Part shown: positions 1-8,832 of the stretch, piece by piece
Numbering within the stretch: the first letter of the stretch is position 1
Layout of the letters: every line of letters starts with the position of its first letter
Assembly (NCBI RefSeq): GCF_023638035.1
Contig: NZ_JAKRVX010000009.1
Location: 40,328-104,327, forward strand
Reading direction: 5' to 3'
DNA length: 64,000 nucleotides
From: Natronocalculus amylovorans
GTDB lineage: Archaea > Halobacteriota > Halobacteria > Halobacteriales > Haloferacaceae
The notes under the pieces: model-generated
Databases searched by the model: none
What the model saw: only the letters and a program-made list of their open reading frames with translations
Told to the model about the DNA's origin: nothing
Made by a program: the position numbers and the translations under genes

Positions 1-296
1 TCCGTTCCAACACCTTGGCCCCGCACTGTCGGGTCGACGTGAAGCCAGACAATCTCCCCGCGCTGGTCGTCTGTGATCCGCGCTTGTGTAAATCCAAGAA
101 GGCTATCCTCGGACTCCGCGACAAACAAGAGTCGATCGTCGTCGTCGACCCACTCCGTGATGGCGTCGGTGTCGAAATCCGTTTCAATAATTGACTCGAT
201 ATCCAGCGGGCTGAGAGCGTATGACGCCTCAAACGACTGCTCCGCGATTTTACGAATTTGGTGGCTATCAGTTGCTGTTGCTGCACGCGTCTTCAT
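1..296 (-). CDS. GNAT family N-acetyltransferase, N-terminal part (cut by window edge)
   Basis: About 98 residues are visible, starting at an ATG (294-296) and running off the left edge. The end of the visible part reads VDPTVRGQGVGT, which matches the acetyl-CoA pyrophosphate-binding loop (R/Q-x-x-G-x-G) of GNAT enzymes, preceded by a beta strand (IVWLHV) as in the family. It should transfer an acetyl group from acetyl-CoA to a small molecule or protein amine; the substrate cannot be read from the sequence. The acceptor-binding half lies outside the window. Confidence 0.85.
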   Translation of the reverse strand, partial: MKTRAATATDSHQIRKIAEQSFEASYALSPLDIESIIETDFDTDAITEWVDDDDRLLFVAESEDSLLGFTQARITDDQRGEIVWLHVDPTVRGQGVGT

Positions 297-399
297 ACGG
301 TAATTTCTCTTTTCGTCGTCATAAGAACTGCGGTGGAAACCGTCGTCCGCTCAAATCGTGTGAGGTACCTCACCGTCCACGTCGTCGAAGTATACTCGC

Positions 400-1389
400 T
401 CACCTGTTCTGCGGAGGAATGAACGGTCCGACCGAGATGGTTTTTCGGGCAACGGTTGCTGCCCGGAGAATGTACGCAGCAAACAGCGCCAGTGGAGAGA
501 TGATAATGCCGATCCCGAGACTGATGACGATGGGCAGTGTCGAGAGTGGGATCGTAACGGTATTCATCCGATAAATAAGCGTCAGGGATATGACGCAGAC
601 AAGAGCAAGTAGACCGGAGTAGACAAGCTGTCGGGAGAGGGCTGCGAAGTCTTGCTGGAGGACCATCGTTTTGAAGAACTGGCGGCTGACGGCGATCGAC
701 TCAAGCAGTTCTTCGATGGCACGAAGGTCGACCCGAGCATCTCCGGGGAGCGTCGAACTGTAATCGTTCCGAAGCCGGTGTACTGTGGCCATGTTTAGCG
801 CGTACTCGGGCCCTAGCACGACGCCAAGGGTATCCGAGAGGGGCGCGTTCTCCCCGAGTGAGTCATCGATGTTCCGACCATATGCTACGAGGTCCTCCAT
901 CGCGGCTGTGAGTTCGTCCGGCGCTTGCCACCCGGGAGAGTCGCTCACGGTGAGGATATCGGCGGCGCGGTCGCTCAATGTTGTTGCGATCAACGAAAGG
1001 AACGCAGCTGGATCTGTAGGGCTTGACGGTCGGTTGGCGAGTTCCTCGACCTTGTGGCGGAGGCTGCGTGAGCCGTCAAGTCGGGCGGTTAGCGTGTCCG
1101 GCGTCCCGAACACCCAGGAGAGGATGAGCTGATTAATTGAGAGTGCGATCGTCACGATCGTGAAGACTCCGGAGGTGAGTCCGCTTCCAAATATTGTCGC
1201 TGCGAAACTGTCCGGTCCGACAGCGAGGATATCGACCGAGATCAGCACGGCAATGGTTGCGACAAACGCGGTAACGATTCCGGCCGCGACGATTGGACGA
1301 TTGCCCTCAAGAAGGATCCACGTCACGATACGGTCCCGGATAGTGTCTCCCTCCTGTACGGAACGCTCCGTGCGGGTCTCGGTTGTCAT
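400..1389 (-). CDS. Four-helix membrane protein of unknown function
   Basis: A 329-residue protein. Two hydrophobic helices lie near the N-terminus (ending around FTIVTIALSINQLILSWVFG) and two near the C-terminus (LLALVCVISLTLIY and ISLGIGIIISPLALFAAYIL), separated by a soluble region of about 150 residues. The frame is open upstream to 1506, but the ATG at 1389 (MTTETRTER) gives the usual short charged N-terminus, and the extension reads through the promoter region. I do not recognise a named family. The topology suggests a cytoplasmic central domain held between two membrane hairpins. It is transcribed separately from the gene at 1557. Confidence 0.7.
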   Translation of the reverse strand: MTTETRTERSVQEGDTIRDRIVTWILLEGNRPIVAAGIVTAFVATIAVLISVDILAVGPDSFAATIFGSGLTSGVFTIVTIALSINQLILSWVFGTPDTLTARLDGSRSLRHKVEELANRPSSPTDPAAFLSLIATTLSDRAADILTVSDSPGWQAPDELTAAMEDLVAYGRNIDDSLGENAPLSDTLGVVLGPEYALNMATVHRLRNDYSSTLPGDARVDLRAIEELLESIAVSRQFFKTMVLQQDFAALSRQLVYSGLLALVCVISLTLIYRMNTVTIPLSTLPIVISLGIGIIISPLALFAAYILRAATVARKTISVGPFIPPQNR

Positions 1390-1556
1390 GCACAGAGTAT
1401 GGAACGCACGCAAATAAATAGCAACAGCGTGAACACTTTGTGAGCGTTTCGTAGTTGTTCCCGGATGACTCCTGAGAGCAACGAGTGCGTCCTCACGATT
1501 ACGCATCAGCCTGCAGGAGACTATTAGTGGGTAGCGGTCGAAGAGTATGCTGAATC

Positions 1557-1784
1557 ATGTCCACAGTATCCAACATCCCAGACATGTTGAAAGACCTGAG
1601 TATCATTTCGACCCTCGTCGACGCCGCACTGGAGTTTGCGAGAGGTCGGCCGAAGAGCGGGCTTCTCCTGCTTGGGGCCGCTGCCGTGTCCAACCGATTC
1701 CCCGGCATTGGAACCGCCGCTTCGGTCCTCCTCAGACTGTACCGCCGTTTTTTCCCAAACCGGGGCGGACATCACGTACTGTGA
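1557..1784 (+). CDS. Small hypothetical protein, possibly membrane-associated
   Basis: A 75-residue protein starting at ATG 1557. A hydrophobic stretch (GLLLLGAAAVSNRFPGIGTA) follows a basic segment and is followed by an Arg-rich tail (LLRLYRRFFPNRGGHH), so it may sit at the membrane with positive ends inside. It is divergent from the membrane protein at 400-1389. I recognise no family. Its codon use looks typical of haloarchaeal genes, which favours a real gene. Confidence 0.55.
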   Translation: MSTVSNIPDMLKDLSIISTLVDAALEFARGRPKSGLLLLGAAAVSNRFPGIGTAASVLLRLYRRFFPNRGGHHVL

Positions 1785-2491
1785 TCGCGACAGTCACAGC
1801 GGTCATTGACTGATCCGACACGTCATCACATTGGTCGTCCAATTCGGGCGGCCGTATGACTCATTGCACATTTTGATAGCCCATATGAGTAACTCGATGC
1901 AGACCGCGCCGACAACTCGTCTGATATATCGGAACACCGTGAGCTTACCGAGTTCACCGACGATTGGTATGGCAGGGTCGAGGTTGGGGTACAAGAGCCC
2001 CCAGAGATGCGGATGTACTCGTCGAAGATGCCGACCATTACCGGCTCAGTACTTACGACCACAAATCCAATAATACCGTGACTGTAGGCCCTCTTGAGAC
2101 TTTAAACGAATCTCCAGGAACTGGAGGAGAACACAACCATTATGCTCCGAGGACGAACTGAATGAGTACAAAAGGACTGGAATCGTTGCCTTATTTTGCC
2201 CGTGTATATCCCGATCGTCGTGAGTAACGTGCAAGATGCTGTAACCTTGGCTTATCTTATAGTATTGTGTTACAAAGCTACCCATGTAATGGAAGTGGTG
2301 TCAAAAGCTACATGTACAACCTCACGAAGGAGACAGTATCATTTCCCATGCTTTGCGTGCTACTTGTCGCCCGTCCAACTGCTGCTTGGAGGGCATTTGT
2401 TCCGAAGCGGTACCGATCGGCGTTGGGCTCTGATATGAGCGTATGCGGATTAGACGAAGAGGCGCATCGGGGCGTTCCAACGTTTTTGATG
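1785..2491. other. Intergenic region with no intact gene
   Basis: Between the small protein ending at 1784 and the end of the broken amidase at 2492 there is no convincing intact gene. Besides the possible decayed frame at 1865-2161, the rest is AT-richer than its neighbours and holds only short shadow frames. I see no repeat or RNA gene. Confidence 0.5.
1865..2161 (+). pseudogene. Possible decayed short reading frame
   Basis: Two overlapping plus-strand frames give protein-like, acidic, haloarchaea-style sequence that joins if one frame change is allowed near 2000-2005: the first runs SDISEHRELTEFTDDWYGR, the second DADVLVEDADHYRLSTYDHK and ends at 2161. No intact start-to-stop frame covers both. 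I infer a short gene broken by one or more small indels; no family is recognised. Chance similarity to coding sequence cannot be excluded. Confidence 0.3.
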
Positions 2492-4011
2492 CTACGGCGT
2501 GTTCTGGAACTCCACTGTGTTCTGAATCGCAAGGCCAGCGTCAAGGACAATACCATCAGCAAATTGCGGTCCGGCGATCATGAGTCCAACCGGAAGCTCA
2601 TCAACGGTTCCGACTGGCACCGTTATCGCTGGGTGGCCGGTCAGATTGAACGGGGCAGTGTTCGACGGCTGGCCGTCCGCCCGAATGCGATCGAACTCGT
2701 CCAGTTCAGGTTCGTATTTAGGAGCCGTTGTTGCGACGGTTGGCATCGCGAGAAGGTCGGCTTCGTCGAACGCGGCGTCATACATGTCTTGGAGATCCAA
2801 GACCATGTTCATCCCCCGTCCGTAATATCGTGAATGGTAGTATCTGCTCGTGTACGCACCCATGAGGAGAGGAAGCTTCAGCGTCGCCGGAAACTCATCA
2901 CTGTGTGCCCGACGGAACTTGCCGAACGCGTCGACCCATGCCGTATCGTACCAGCTCTTTGGTCCGTGTCCGAGCCCCTCTCCGGACACCGCCGCAACCA
3001 ACCCCTCGGAGCTCGTTACCGTATGGATCGCACCGACGTCCGCGTGCATTGGGACTGAAACGACCTCGGTCGACGCACCGCATGCGTCGAAGTGAGCAAT
3101 GGCGTCACGGACCACGTCGAGGACGCGTTCGTCGCTGTTCGACTGTTCAAATCCTTCTTGCAGGATGCCAACGGCGCAGTCTTGAACATCTCCAGTGAGG
3201 TCGGAGGCATACGATTCGGCAGCGATCGATCTGGGTTGTCTCGAATCGATGGCCGACTTACCGGCGATTGCGGACAGAAGGCTTGCCACAGTCTCTACGT
3301 CCGTGGCCATTGGTCCGGGATGATCGACGGCATATTCGAGCCCGATACACCCGGTGTACGGAACCAACCCGTAGGTTGGCTTCAGTCCAACGATGCCACA
3401 GTGTGCCGCAGGGATGCGGACGCTTCCCCCTTGATCGGTTCCCAGCGCTGCATCAACATCCCCGTTTGCAACAACAACAGCACTTCCCCCGCTCGATCCC
3501 CGGCCAGTCGATCCGCAACGGTTGGGTGGTGTATCGGCCCGAAGGCGCTGTGTCCCGTCGTGCTCGTTCCCATCGCGTCCATATTTGTCTTTCCGACGAT
3601 ATCGGCCCCAGCGTCGAGCAACCGGGTAATAACAACTGCATCGACGTCCGGAACGTATCCCTCCACGACCGACGACCCGCACGTCATTTCAACGCCAGCG
3701 ACGGAGATATTGTCCTTGACTGCGACCTCCATCCCCGAGAGAGGGCCGTTTTCCGCTCCCAAGACCCGGCAGGACGAAACCCATGCATTGTGTGGATCGT
3801 CGCTACGAGATACACGTGTGCCGGCGTTGCGCGACCGCACCTCCGCACCGCCGAGGCGTTGCTCGGGTGTGTATGTTCGAACAGTCTCATACGCTTCCAT
3901 TTCTGACTCAATAAGCTCAAGAAAAGTCGACACTTCATTGTCGGTGAGATTGAGCCAGAGTCGATCGGCAAGTTCGAGTAGGTCCTCCTCTGTCGGCGGA
4001 CGAAGCGGCAT
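2492..4011 (-). pseudogene. Amidase signature family enzyme, broken by a single-base frameshift
   Basis: The N-terminal part (from ATG 4011) carries the catalytic Lys motif (MEVAVKDNISVAG). The rest is in another frame and carries the Gly/Ser-rich motif (GSSGGSAVVVANGD, cis-Ser) and the nucleophile motif (GTDQGGSVRIPAAHCG). Together they form a complete amidase of about 505 residues, related to GatA and other amide hydrolases. The break is at 3498-3501: the coding strand has a run of four G where five would give LAGGSSGGS. All three catalytic motifs are intact, so the damage is recent, a sequencing error, or a slippage site. The substrate is unknown; a stand-alone amidase is more likely than a tRNA amidotransferase subunit because no GatB or GatC neighbour is present. 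Confidence 0.85.
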
Positions 4012-4144
4012 GCGCGGATCTACGGTTCAGATGGATAAATACGTACGCACGGTCGAAAAGCGCCACCGATTTTCATTCATCACGTGTCAGTAGATCTTGA
4101 TCAAGTCGGTTCATTCCCGCGAGCAAAGCCGCAGGAGAGAGCAG

Positions 4145-4378
4145 TTAGAGGATGAGGGAGATGACGGCGAGCACAATGAAGATGATAACGAACCACTTCG
4201 CGATCGACATACTAATACCTGCCACGCCGCTCGCACCGACAACACCTGCGATAATCGCCAAGATGAAAAATACGATCGCGAGTTGGATGAATCCTCCAGA
4301 GAACTGTAATGGCAATAGCTGGAAGAGTTCGAAGCTGAGCGCTGAGCTGTTAGATACTGCGGATTCAATTAGTGTCAT
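4145..4378 (-). CDS. DUF1328/UPF0391-like small membrane protein
   Basis: A 77-residue, highly hydrophobic protein with two membrane helices. The second half ([20 protein letters not shown] then [20 protein letters not shown]) matches the DUF1328 pattern of a Gly-rich turn between two helices followed by AKWF/AKILF. Bacterial relatives such as YtjA are small envelope proteins of unknown role. The archaeal copy has about 25 extra N-terminal residues. It lies downstream of the aldehyde dehydrogenase on the same strand, but 389 bases separate them. Confidence 0.75.
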   Translation of the reverse strand: MTLIESAVSNSSALSFELFQLLPLQFSGGFIQLAIVFFILAIIAGVVGASGVAGISMSIAKWFVIIFIVLAVISLIL

Positions 4379-4767
4379 ACTGAAATAAGTACTCGCAGCT
4401 ATTTTGTTATACGCTGATTGTTAACATTCGAAGAAGTGCTTCAAAATCGGGCCATATTCACGCGGAAGTAAGCGTATCTGACGGATGGTTCGAAACATGA
4501 AATACCCAGTAATGTATATAAATAGGCACCGTCCCACACTCGCCAGAGACTATCGTGTGCGACCACGGCTATCGGTTTGTTCGGTCGGAAATCAATAGAC
4601 GCGGTATATTTTTCGCTCATGTTCGTTAAGAGACATTCAGTCTTTGTGGAACACTCGACGACACACGTGAGTAACGGCGATAGGTGATCGAGAGGGAATG
4701 GCTCTCTTACTGACGTACTCGACACCGTTGCGTTCGAGACACCGCGCGGGCAGTTCTGAAACCGTTA
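4379..4767. other. Intergenic region, nothing recognised
   Basis: This separates the small membrane protein (start 4378) from the end of the aldehyde dehydrogenase (4768). A 94-codon minus-strand frame at 4441-4725 has no recognisable domain and non-haloarchaeal composition, so I do not call it. No hairpin or repeat stands out. Confidence 0.5.
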
Positions 4768-6129
4768 TTACTCTATCCAGACCGTCTTTCGGTTGACAAA
4801 CTCCTTGATTCCGATTTCGGAGAGTTCACGACCATATCCGGACTCACCGACGCCGCCGAACGGAACCCGCGGATCGGACTTGACGAGCTGATTAATGTAG
4901 ACGCACCCCGCATCGATCTGTTTAGCAACGTGTTCGCCGCGTTCTCTGTCCGCAGTCCAGACGCTAGCGCCCAGACCGAACTCGGTGTTGTTCGCAAGAG
5001 TGATCGCTTCTCTCTCATCGGCGACCTCATAGACTGCTGCGACAGGTCCGAACGTCTCCTCGCTGTCGACCGGGCACCCGTCGGGAACGTCGGTCAAGAT
5101 CGTTGGTGGATAGAACGCACCCTCCCGATCGAGCGGCTCCCCTCCAGTGACGAGTGTGGCCCCCGCCTCAATACTTGCCTCAACCTGTTCGTGGAGCTCC
5201 GTTAGGAGATCAACTCGGGCCTGTGGGCCGACGTCCGTGTTCTCGTCGGTTGGATCGCCGACGACAAGCGACTCGAAACTGTCGATCAAGGCTTCAATAA
5301 ATTTGTCGTATATTTCCGTGTGGACGACGAAGCGCTTAGCGGCGATACATGACTGGCCACCATTCTGATTACGCGCTTGGGTGCCAGTTTCGGCAGCGGA
5401 TTCGATATCAGCGTCGTCAAGAACGACGAAGGGATCGCTGCCACCGAGTTCGAGGACCGTCTTTTTGATTTTCTCGCCGGCGGCTGCAGCGACGGCACGC
5501 CCAGCTGGGCCGCTCCCTGTCAGGGTCGCGGCACGAATGCGATCGTCAGCAATGATATCGGCGACGAGATCGGAGGAGACCAGTAGTGACTGGAAGACAC
5601 CCTCGGGATAGCCAGCCTCACGGAATATGTCTTCGATGGCGATGGCACATCCCGGGACATTCGAGGCGTGCTTGAGCACGCCAACATTGCCAGCTGTGAG
5701 ATACGGCGCGGCGAACCGGAAGACCTGCCAGAACGGAAAATTCCATGGCATGACCGCCAGTACCGGGCCGAGCGGCTGATGAACAGTTTTGACTGTCGTA
5801 CCTGGTGGGCTAGGGTGATGTCTATCTTCAAGATAGGTGCTTCCGTATTCAGCGTAGTGATCACAGACCCACGCACACTTCTCGACTTCAGCCCGAGCTT
5901 GAGTTATCGGCTTGCCCATCTCAAGTGTTATGATCTCAGCGTACTCATTTTTGTTGTTTCGGAGAACTCTACCCGCAGTTTCGAGCAGACGCTCGCGCTC
6001 GCGTATCGACTGTTTTCGCCACTCCTCGAAGGCCTCACTCGCTCGTTCAAGTGCGCTGTCGACATCGCTCCATGTCTGTTCATCGTAGCTATCGAGCTGT
6101 TCGCCGGTTGCAGGATTAATTACGTTCAC
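4768..6129 (-). CDS. NAD(P)-dependent aldehyde dehydrogenase, succinate-semialdehyde dehydrogenase type
   Basis: A 453-residue ALDH-superfamily enzyme that oxidises an aldehyde to a carboxylate. Visible motifs are PWNFPFW near residue 130, LELGGSDPF with the general-base Glu near 227, and the catalytic Cys near 261 in NQNGGQSCIAAKRFVV. The short form without an N-terminal extension and the spacing fit the succinate-semialdehyde dehydrogenase (GabD-like) branch; the true substrate is unproven. I choose the GTG at 6129: a TATA-like element lies about 28 nt upstream, whereas the longer frame to 6240 reads straight through that promoter. It probably stands alone as a leaderless transcript. Confidence 0.88.
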   Translation of the reverse strand: MNVINPATGEQLDSYDEQTWSDVDSALERASEAFEEWRKQSIRERERLLETAGRVLRNNKNEYAEIITLEMGKPITQARAEVEKCAWVCDHYAEYGSTYLEDRHHPSPPGTTVKTVHQPLGPVLAVMPWNFPFWQVFRFAAPYLTAGNVGVLKHASNVPGCAIAIEDIFREAGYPEGVFQSLLVSSDLVADIIADDRIRAATLTGSGPAGRAVAAAAGEKIKKTVLELGGSDPFVVLDDADIESAAETGTQARNQNGGQSCIAAKRFVVHTEIYDKFIEALIDSFESLVVGDPTDENTDVGPQARVDLLTELHEQVEASIEAGATLVTGGEPLDREGAFYPPTILTDVPDGCPVDSEETFGPVAAVYEVADEREAITLANNTEFGLGASVWTADRERGEHVAKQIDAGCVYINQLVKSDPRVPFGGVGESGYGRELSEIGIKEFVNRKTVWIE

Positions 6130-6153
6130 GAATCCCGTGATACGTGGTATCAA

Positions 6154-6166
6154 GATATAGTTATAG
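6154..6166 (-). promoter_or_regulatory. TATA-like promoter of the aldehyde dehydrogenase
   Basis: On the minus strand this reads CTATAACTATATC, with the TATA-like core about 28 nt before the GTG at 6129. This is the spacing of leaderless haloarchaeal transcripts and decides the start codon. Confidence 0.6.
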
Positions 6167-6229
6167 AGCGTCGTGGAAAACCACCACGTGTGTAATAATG
6201 TACTAAATCTAAAAGAAACAGCGAGAGTT

Positions 6230-6260
6230 CCACAGGTCACCCAACCTGTGGTCGTTTACC
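6230..6260. repeat. Solo hairpin resembling an IS200/IS605-type end (copy 1)
   Basis: An 8-bp perfect stem CCACAGGT/ACCTGTGG with loop CACCCA, followed directly by TCGTTTACC. A second hairpin at 21210-21240 has the same architecture, loop core CACCC and the same 3' tail TCGTTTAC. Neither has a transposase next to it. Such hairpins form the ends and guide-RNA scaffolds of haloarchaeal TnpB elements, so this is probably a remnant or a non-autonomous unit. Confidence 0.5.
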
Positions 6261-6320
6261 GTTCTATAATGGGAACGTGAATGGCAGGCTGGAGGACAGT
6301 ATACTAATATGCAACCACAC

Positions 6321-6327
6321 TTTTATC
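6321..6327 (+). promoter_or_regulatory. TATA-like promoter of the gene at 6352
   Basis: The element TTTTATC lies about 28 nt before the ATG at 6352, consistent with a leaderless transcript. Confidence 0.5.
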
Positions 6328-6351
6328 CGATCCAGCCATCTATGAGAATAG

Positions 6352-6684
6352 ATGGCAGACAACAAACGATCTCGAGACAAGAAAGCAGACGACAAGGACC
6401 GACGACAACGAGAGCGCGAACTAGACGAAGCTCGTCATCGTGCCGATGAAGCAGAACCAATACAAGACAACGCTACCGAGCAGCTGGGTGACCTTGATGA
6501 GGTCCTCGAAGCCCATAGCTATCCCACTACCACGAACGAACTGACTGAACGCTATGGAGACTACGAAGTTGAAACTCAGAACGGGTGGAAAACCATCGAT
6601 GAAGTGCTTGCCTCAACCGGAAACCAAACCTATACGTCCGCTACTGACGTTCGGAAACGAATACTGGGACTCATACATCGCTGA
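6352..6684 (+). CDS. DUF5789-like haloarchaeal protein
   Basis: A 110-residue soluble protein. The first 45 residues are highly charged and probably helical (KRSRDKKADDKDRRQRE). The C-terminal domain (LEAHSYPTTTNELTERYGDY, then a Thr-Ile-x-Glu-Val-Leu segment) matches the compact all-helical DUF5789/DUF2795-type fold common in haloarchaea. The function is unknown; related domains have been suggested to bind nucleic acid, but nothing here proves it. A TATA-like box 28 nt upstream supports this start. Confidence 0.65.
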   Translation: MADNKRSRDKKADDKDRRQRERELDEARHRADEAEPIQDNATEQLGDLDEVLEAHSYPTTTNELTERYGDYEVETQNGWKTIDEVLASTGNQTYTSATDVRKRILGLIHR

Positions 6685-6794
6685 GGAATACGATCGACCA
6701 TGCAAAGACAGCGGTAGACGTTCCAAATCATACCCCGGACTGTTCTGTGCACACCACGATACTGTCAGCGGTGTTCACTGGCGTGACAGTACAG

Positions 6795-7415
6795 CTATCG
6801 ACGCAGGGTAGCGGAAATCCGTTGAAAGAGCCCTGATTTCCCCTCTGTCAATCCTCCTTTAAATCGGTCAGAGACATCCGCAACTCTGCGAGCGAGGGGC
6901 TCTGAAACGGTTCGAAGGAGACTAATGTACCAAGTATATCGGCGATACGAAGCAGTGATGTTCCAAGAGATTCCAGATCGATTCTCCGATCGCTCCAGTA
7001 CCGATCGCATCATCCGGACACCAGTTTCGGCGCTATACTCCCGCGCAAGGTAGTGACGATATGGGTGGCGGATAGAGGAGTACTCCCAGTGGGCATAGGT
7101 CTGAATTCCGGACTCTGCCCGATGAATGGTAACATGTAGTTGGTAATCTGCAAACAGTGATTCACGATACACCCACGAGCCATCGGAGACGTTTCCGTCG
7201 ACTCGAACTTTTAACGAGGCGACAACATTCCGTGAGAATCCGAGGGTGGCAAGCAGTTCTTCAGCTTCAGACGTAGAACACTCGAGCGTGCCAACGTACT
7301 CCTCGGGTGGTGTGTCGCTAAGTGCGTACCCACCTATTAAAACATCTAATACACCATGTACCCCCGGAAGAAGTCGTCTGCGAACGGAATTATATATGTC
7401 AGTCGATCGTTCCAT
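6795..7415 (-). CDS. Haloarchaeal hypothetical protein
   Basis: A 206-residue soluble protein starting at ATG 7415. It has no membrane segment or signal peptide. The middle part alternates hydrophobic and charged residues (YQLHVTIHRAESGIQTYAHW) like a beta-rich domain; a Trp/Tyr/Arg-rich segment follows (WNITASYRRYTWYISLL), and the C-terminus is basic. I recognise no family. It is convergent with the gene at 6352 and divergent from the DUF2270 gene, so it is transcribed alone. Confidence 0.6.
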   Translation of the reverse strand: MERSTDIYNSVRRRLLPGVHGVLDVLIGGYALSDTPPEEYVGTLECSTSEAEELLATLGFSRNVVASLKVRVDGNVSDGSWVYRESLFADYQLHVTIHRAESGIQTYAHWEYSSIRHPYRHYLAREYSAETGVRMMRSVLERSENRSGISWNITASYRRYTWYISLLRTVSEPLARRVADVSDRFKGGLTEGKSGLFQRISATLRR

Positions 7416-7556
7416 TCTTCACAATACGGGCTGAAGCCAGATATTACTGTTCCCGGCCTCACTCCAGAACGGGACACTCAGTGCATGCAAATTAAAGACT
7501 ACAGCACACAGAAAACGGTCCATGTTAGCTGTACATTCCACGATACTGTCGTACCT

Positions 7557-7564
7557 ACTTATCG
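7557..7564 (+). promoter_or_regulatory. TATA-like promoter of the DUF2270 gene
   Basis: The element ACTTATCG lies about 27 nt before the ATG at 7587. This supports the downstream ATG over the frame that stays open back to 7356. Confidence 0.45.
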
Positions 7565-7586
7565 AACAAGAAGACGTCTCTTTATT

Positions 7587-8306
7587 ATGGGCGATTCGGA
7601 GAGTGATGAGTTTGACCCCACAACGCCAGACCAACGAGAGATCGGTGGCGAAATGGTCAACGACAGTGGAGGGCTTGGCTCAGTGATGGCCCACGCGTAC
7701 CGTGGGGAGATCGATCGAGTGAGTACGTGGCGCCAGCGCCTGGACCAGACGACGACATGGGCGGTCACTGTACTGGCTGCGATCTTGACGTGGGCATTTT
7801 CGAGCCCCGATAACCCCCACTACATCTTGCTGGTCGGAATCGTCGTTGTCACCGTCTTTCTGGGTATCGAAGCGCGGCGCTATCGAGACTACGATGTCTT
7901 TCGCTCGCGAGTTCGACTTCTCCAGGAGAACCTGTTTGCGAACGCTCTCGATCCTTCGGAGGGTGTTGAAAACAACGCGTGGCGGGTTGAATTGAGTGAG
8001 GACTATCGTAGACCGATGTTAAAAGTCTCGTTCGCCGAAGCGCTCGCAAACCGGCTAAAACGTGTATACCTCGCGTTGCTTGGTGTGTTACTCGCTGCGT
8101 GGGTCTTCCGTATTTCAGCATTCGAATCGCAACAAAACTGGCTGACGACGGCTGAAATCGCTCGTATTCCAGGTATTGTCGTGATCGCAGTCATTGGGAT
8201 ATTTTATATTGTACTGTTGAGCGTTGCCTTCTGGCCCCGAAAGCGCCAGGCTAAGGGCGAATTTCACGAAGGTGACCCCGAAGAGTGGAAAGAGACAACA
8301 AAGTGA
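7587..8306 (+). CDS. DUF2270 integral membrane protein
   Basis: A 239-residue protein with an acidic N-terminus and two membrane pairs: WAVTVLAAILTWAFS with ILLVGIVVVTVFLGIEARRY, then a soluble segment (RRYRDYDVFRSRVRLLQENL) and two further helices near LALLGVLLAAWVFRI and IVVIAVIGIFYIVLLSVAFW. The Tyr/Arg-rich segment after the second helix is characteristic of DUF2270. The role is unknown. The ATG at 7587 is preferred because upstream codons overlap the promoter-like element and give a basic, non-haloarchaeal sequence. Confidence 0.85.
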   Translation: MGDSESDEFDPTTPDQREIGGEMVNDSGGLGSVMAHAYRGEIDRVSTWRQRLDQTTTWAVTVLAAILTWAFSSPDNPHYILLVGIVVVTVFLGIEARRYRDYDVFRSRVRLLQENLFANALDPSEGVENNAWRVELSEDYRRPMLKVSFAEALANRLKRVYLALLGVLLAAWVFRISAFESQQNWLTTAEIARIPGIVVIAVIGIFYIVLLSVAFWPRKRQAKGEFHEGDPEEWKETTK

Positions 8307-8418
8307 GATTCTCTTATCATTTAAGCATGAAATTGTAGTTTTGAATGTTCTATAATTTGTTGTTATTATCCGATCGCGTGCTGGATAATCAGTCATATAT
8401 CAGTCTGAGAGGCAGAAA

Positions 8419-8425
8419 TTTAACA
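8419..8425 (+). promoter_or_regulatory. TATA-like promoter of the 8449-9932 gene pair
   Basis: TTTAACA centred about 27 nt before the GTG at 8449. It would drive a leaderless transcript covering the 127-residue protein and the ligase. Confidence 0.4.
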
Positions 8426-8448
8426 TCAGTGGAATATATCTCTTTGAC

Positions 8449-8832
8449 GTGGCGAAAAAGTTGAAAGGTGGAATTAATCTATTTGATGTGACCATCCGAA
8501 GTCCGAGAGAGCCAGCAGTGATGGCTGTCAGTGGCGTCTACGACGGCAAGACAGGCAGCGGACCTGCGGTATCTCGCTTGCGGAAGGCATATCCAGATCG
8601 TAAATGGGTTGGTGCGTACATCGTCGCCAATCCAACTGCAATTAATCAGCTCCCAGTGGGAACGGACTATGCAAGCGTCGATGAGCAGGAGCTAATCGCA
8701 TCTGAACCGATCGTACTAAACGTGATGTCAGAGCACTCAAACGCCAATGGGCATACGTGGACCAAATATCAAAATCAGCTGAGAGGGTCCAAGAGACATT
8801 GCGTAAATAAAAACATGGAGAAGATACTATGA
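8449..8832 (+). CDS. Hypothetical protein translationally coupled to a GCS2-type ligase
   Basis: A 127-residue frame from GTG 8449. The first 50 residues include a Gly/Ser/Lys-containing segment (SGVYDGKTGSGPAVSRLRKA) that loosely resembles a phosphate-binding loop, followed by an alpha/beta-like stretch (WVGAYIVANPTAINQLPVG). The C-terminus is basic (LRGSKRHCVNKNMEKIL). Its stop overlaps the ATG of the ligase by four bases (ATGA), strongly suggesting one transcript and a linked function. I do not recognise a family; it may also be a shortened remnant of a larger protein. Confidence 0.55.
   Translation: MAKKLKGGINLFDVTIRSPREPAVMAVSGVYDGKTGSGPAVSRLRKAYPDRKWVGAYIVANPTAINQLPVGTDYASVDEQELIASEPIVLNVMSEHSNANGHTWTKYQNQLRGSKRHCVNKNMEKIL

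Noticed and set aside
4441..4725. 94-codon minus-strand frame
   Set aside because: No recognisable domain, Cys and hydrophobic residues in an untypical mix, and no promoter or ribosome site; probably chance.
6180..6240. Longer aldehyde dehydrogenase start near 6240
   Set aside because: The extension reads through a TATA-like promoter placed 28 nt before the GTG at 6129 and has no conserved ALDH sequence.
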